The translations under genes were made by a program, and so were the position numbers. A stretch of DNA of 5,624 nucleotides from Actinomycetota bacterium (GTDB lineage Bacteria; Actinomycetota; Acidimicrobiia; Acidimicrobiales; Acidimicrobiaceae), in the NCBI GenBank assembly GCA_004366215.1, contig SIRY01000234.1, forward strand, positions 1 through 5,624, read 5' to 3'. This document shows, one piece after another, positions 5,472 to 5,624 of the stretch. Under the pieces are notes generated by a model. The model was not told the DNA's origin. It worked only from the letters and a program-made list of their open reading frames with translations, and did not search any database. Within the stretch, counting starts at the first letter, position 1. Every line of letters starts with the position of its first letter.

Positions 5472-5624
5472 GTGCGAAGGATCGCGGTGGCGGGCCCGCC
5501 GGCGGTGGTGGGCCGCGTCGCGCGAGCCATCGAGCGGCGCAGAGCGGAGGGTGATGGCGATTGGGAACTTACAGACGATGTTGAGGGCGCCCACGTCGTC
5601 GTCGTGGCGGCGCAAGATGGTGAA
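5472..5624 (+). CDS. Start of an unrecognised gene, cut by the window edge
   Basis: GTG at 5472 directly follows the stop of the DsrE-family gene and opens a frame that stays free of stops for 51 codons to the window edge. It begins MRRIAVAGPPAVVGRVARA and later has GAHVVVVAAQDGE. The strand-loop-helix opening with a glycine-rich turn, followed by a hydrophobic strand, suggests an alpha/beta fold. It lacks a clear GxGxxG or Walker A motif, so no cofactor can be assigned. The zero-base spacing suggests cotranscription and translational coupling with the DsrE gene. Its identity cannot be decided from this fragment. Confidence 0.55.
   Translation, partial: MRRIAVAGPPAVVGRVARAIERRRAEGDGDWELTDDVEGAHVVVVAAQDGE

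Noticed and set aside
4752..5615. Minus-strand open frame of 287 codons opposite the DsrE gene
   Set aside because: It shows no recognisable motif and has a composition typical of antisense shadow frames. The plus-strand DsrE gene has a ribosome site and family motifs.

Overview
The window looks like part of the chromosome of a high-GC bacterium. Roughly two thirds of bases are G or C by eye, codons end mostly in G or C, and all genes lie on the plus strand, closely packed with overlapping or touching ends. The gene content (ETF, a membrane ETF:quinone oxidoreductase-like protein, LbpA-type lipoyl proteins, a DsrE-family protein) together with this composition suggests an actinobacterial sulfur or iron oxidiser, possibly of the Acidimicrobiia. 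The taxonomic placement is inference; nothing in the window proves it.

Layout. Positions 1-440 hold the 3' part of etfB. Next come etfA (452-1411) and a large membrane-anchored heterodisulfide-reductase-like iron-sulfur protein (1414-3580) with five likely membrane helices, two 4Fe-4S motifs and two CCG-type domains. A frame break at about 3445-3448 cuts its last 45 codons off from the main frame. Then follow a small two-finger Cys/His protein (3584-3907) and two adjacent, diverged GcvH-like lipoyl carriers (3900-4334 and 4343-4822). A 157-base gap (4823-4979) holds a plausible promoter, an inverted repeat and a six-codon minigene with a perfect Shine-Dalgarno. After it come a DsrE-family protein (4980-5471) and the start of an unrecognised gene (5472 to the window edge).

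How the parts may work together. EtfA/EtfB and the membrane HdrD-like protein match the known ETF plus ETF:menaquinone oxidoreductase (EMO-like) arrangement, which passes electrons from a soluble flavoprotein to the quinone pool. The two lipoyl proteins carry an ES(G/A)KWVGP lysine motif. This resembles the LbpA proteins of the sHdr sulfur-oxidation pathway more than glycine-cleavage GcvH, and no glycine-cleavage gene is visible. A DsrE-family protein is a usual sulfur carrier in that pathway. My working model is a sulfur-oxidation module in which sulfur is delivered by DsrE, bound on lipoyl carriers and oxidised by an enzyme outside the window, with electrons leaving through ETF and the membrane protein to quinone. 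No sHdr core gene (HdrA, HdrB or HdrC type) lies in the window, so this pathway assignment rests on gene context.
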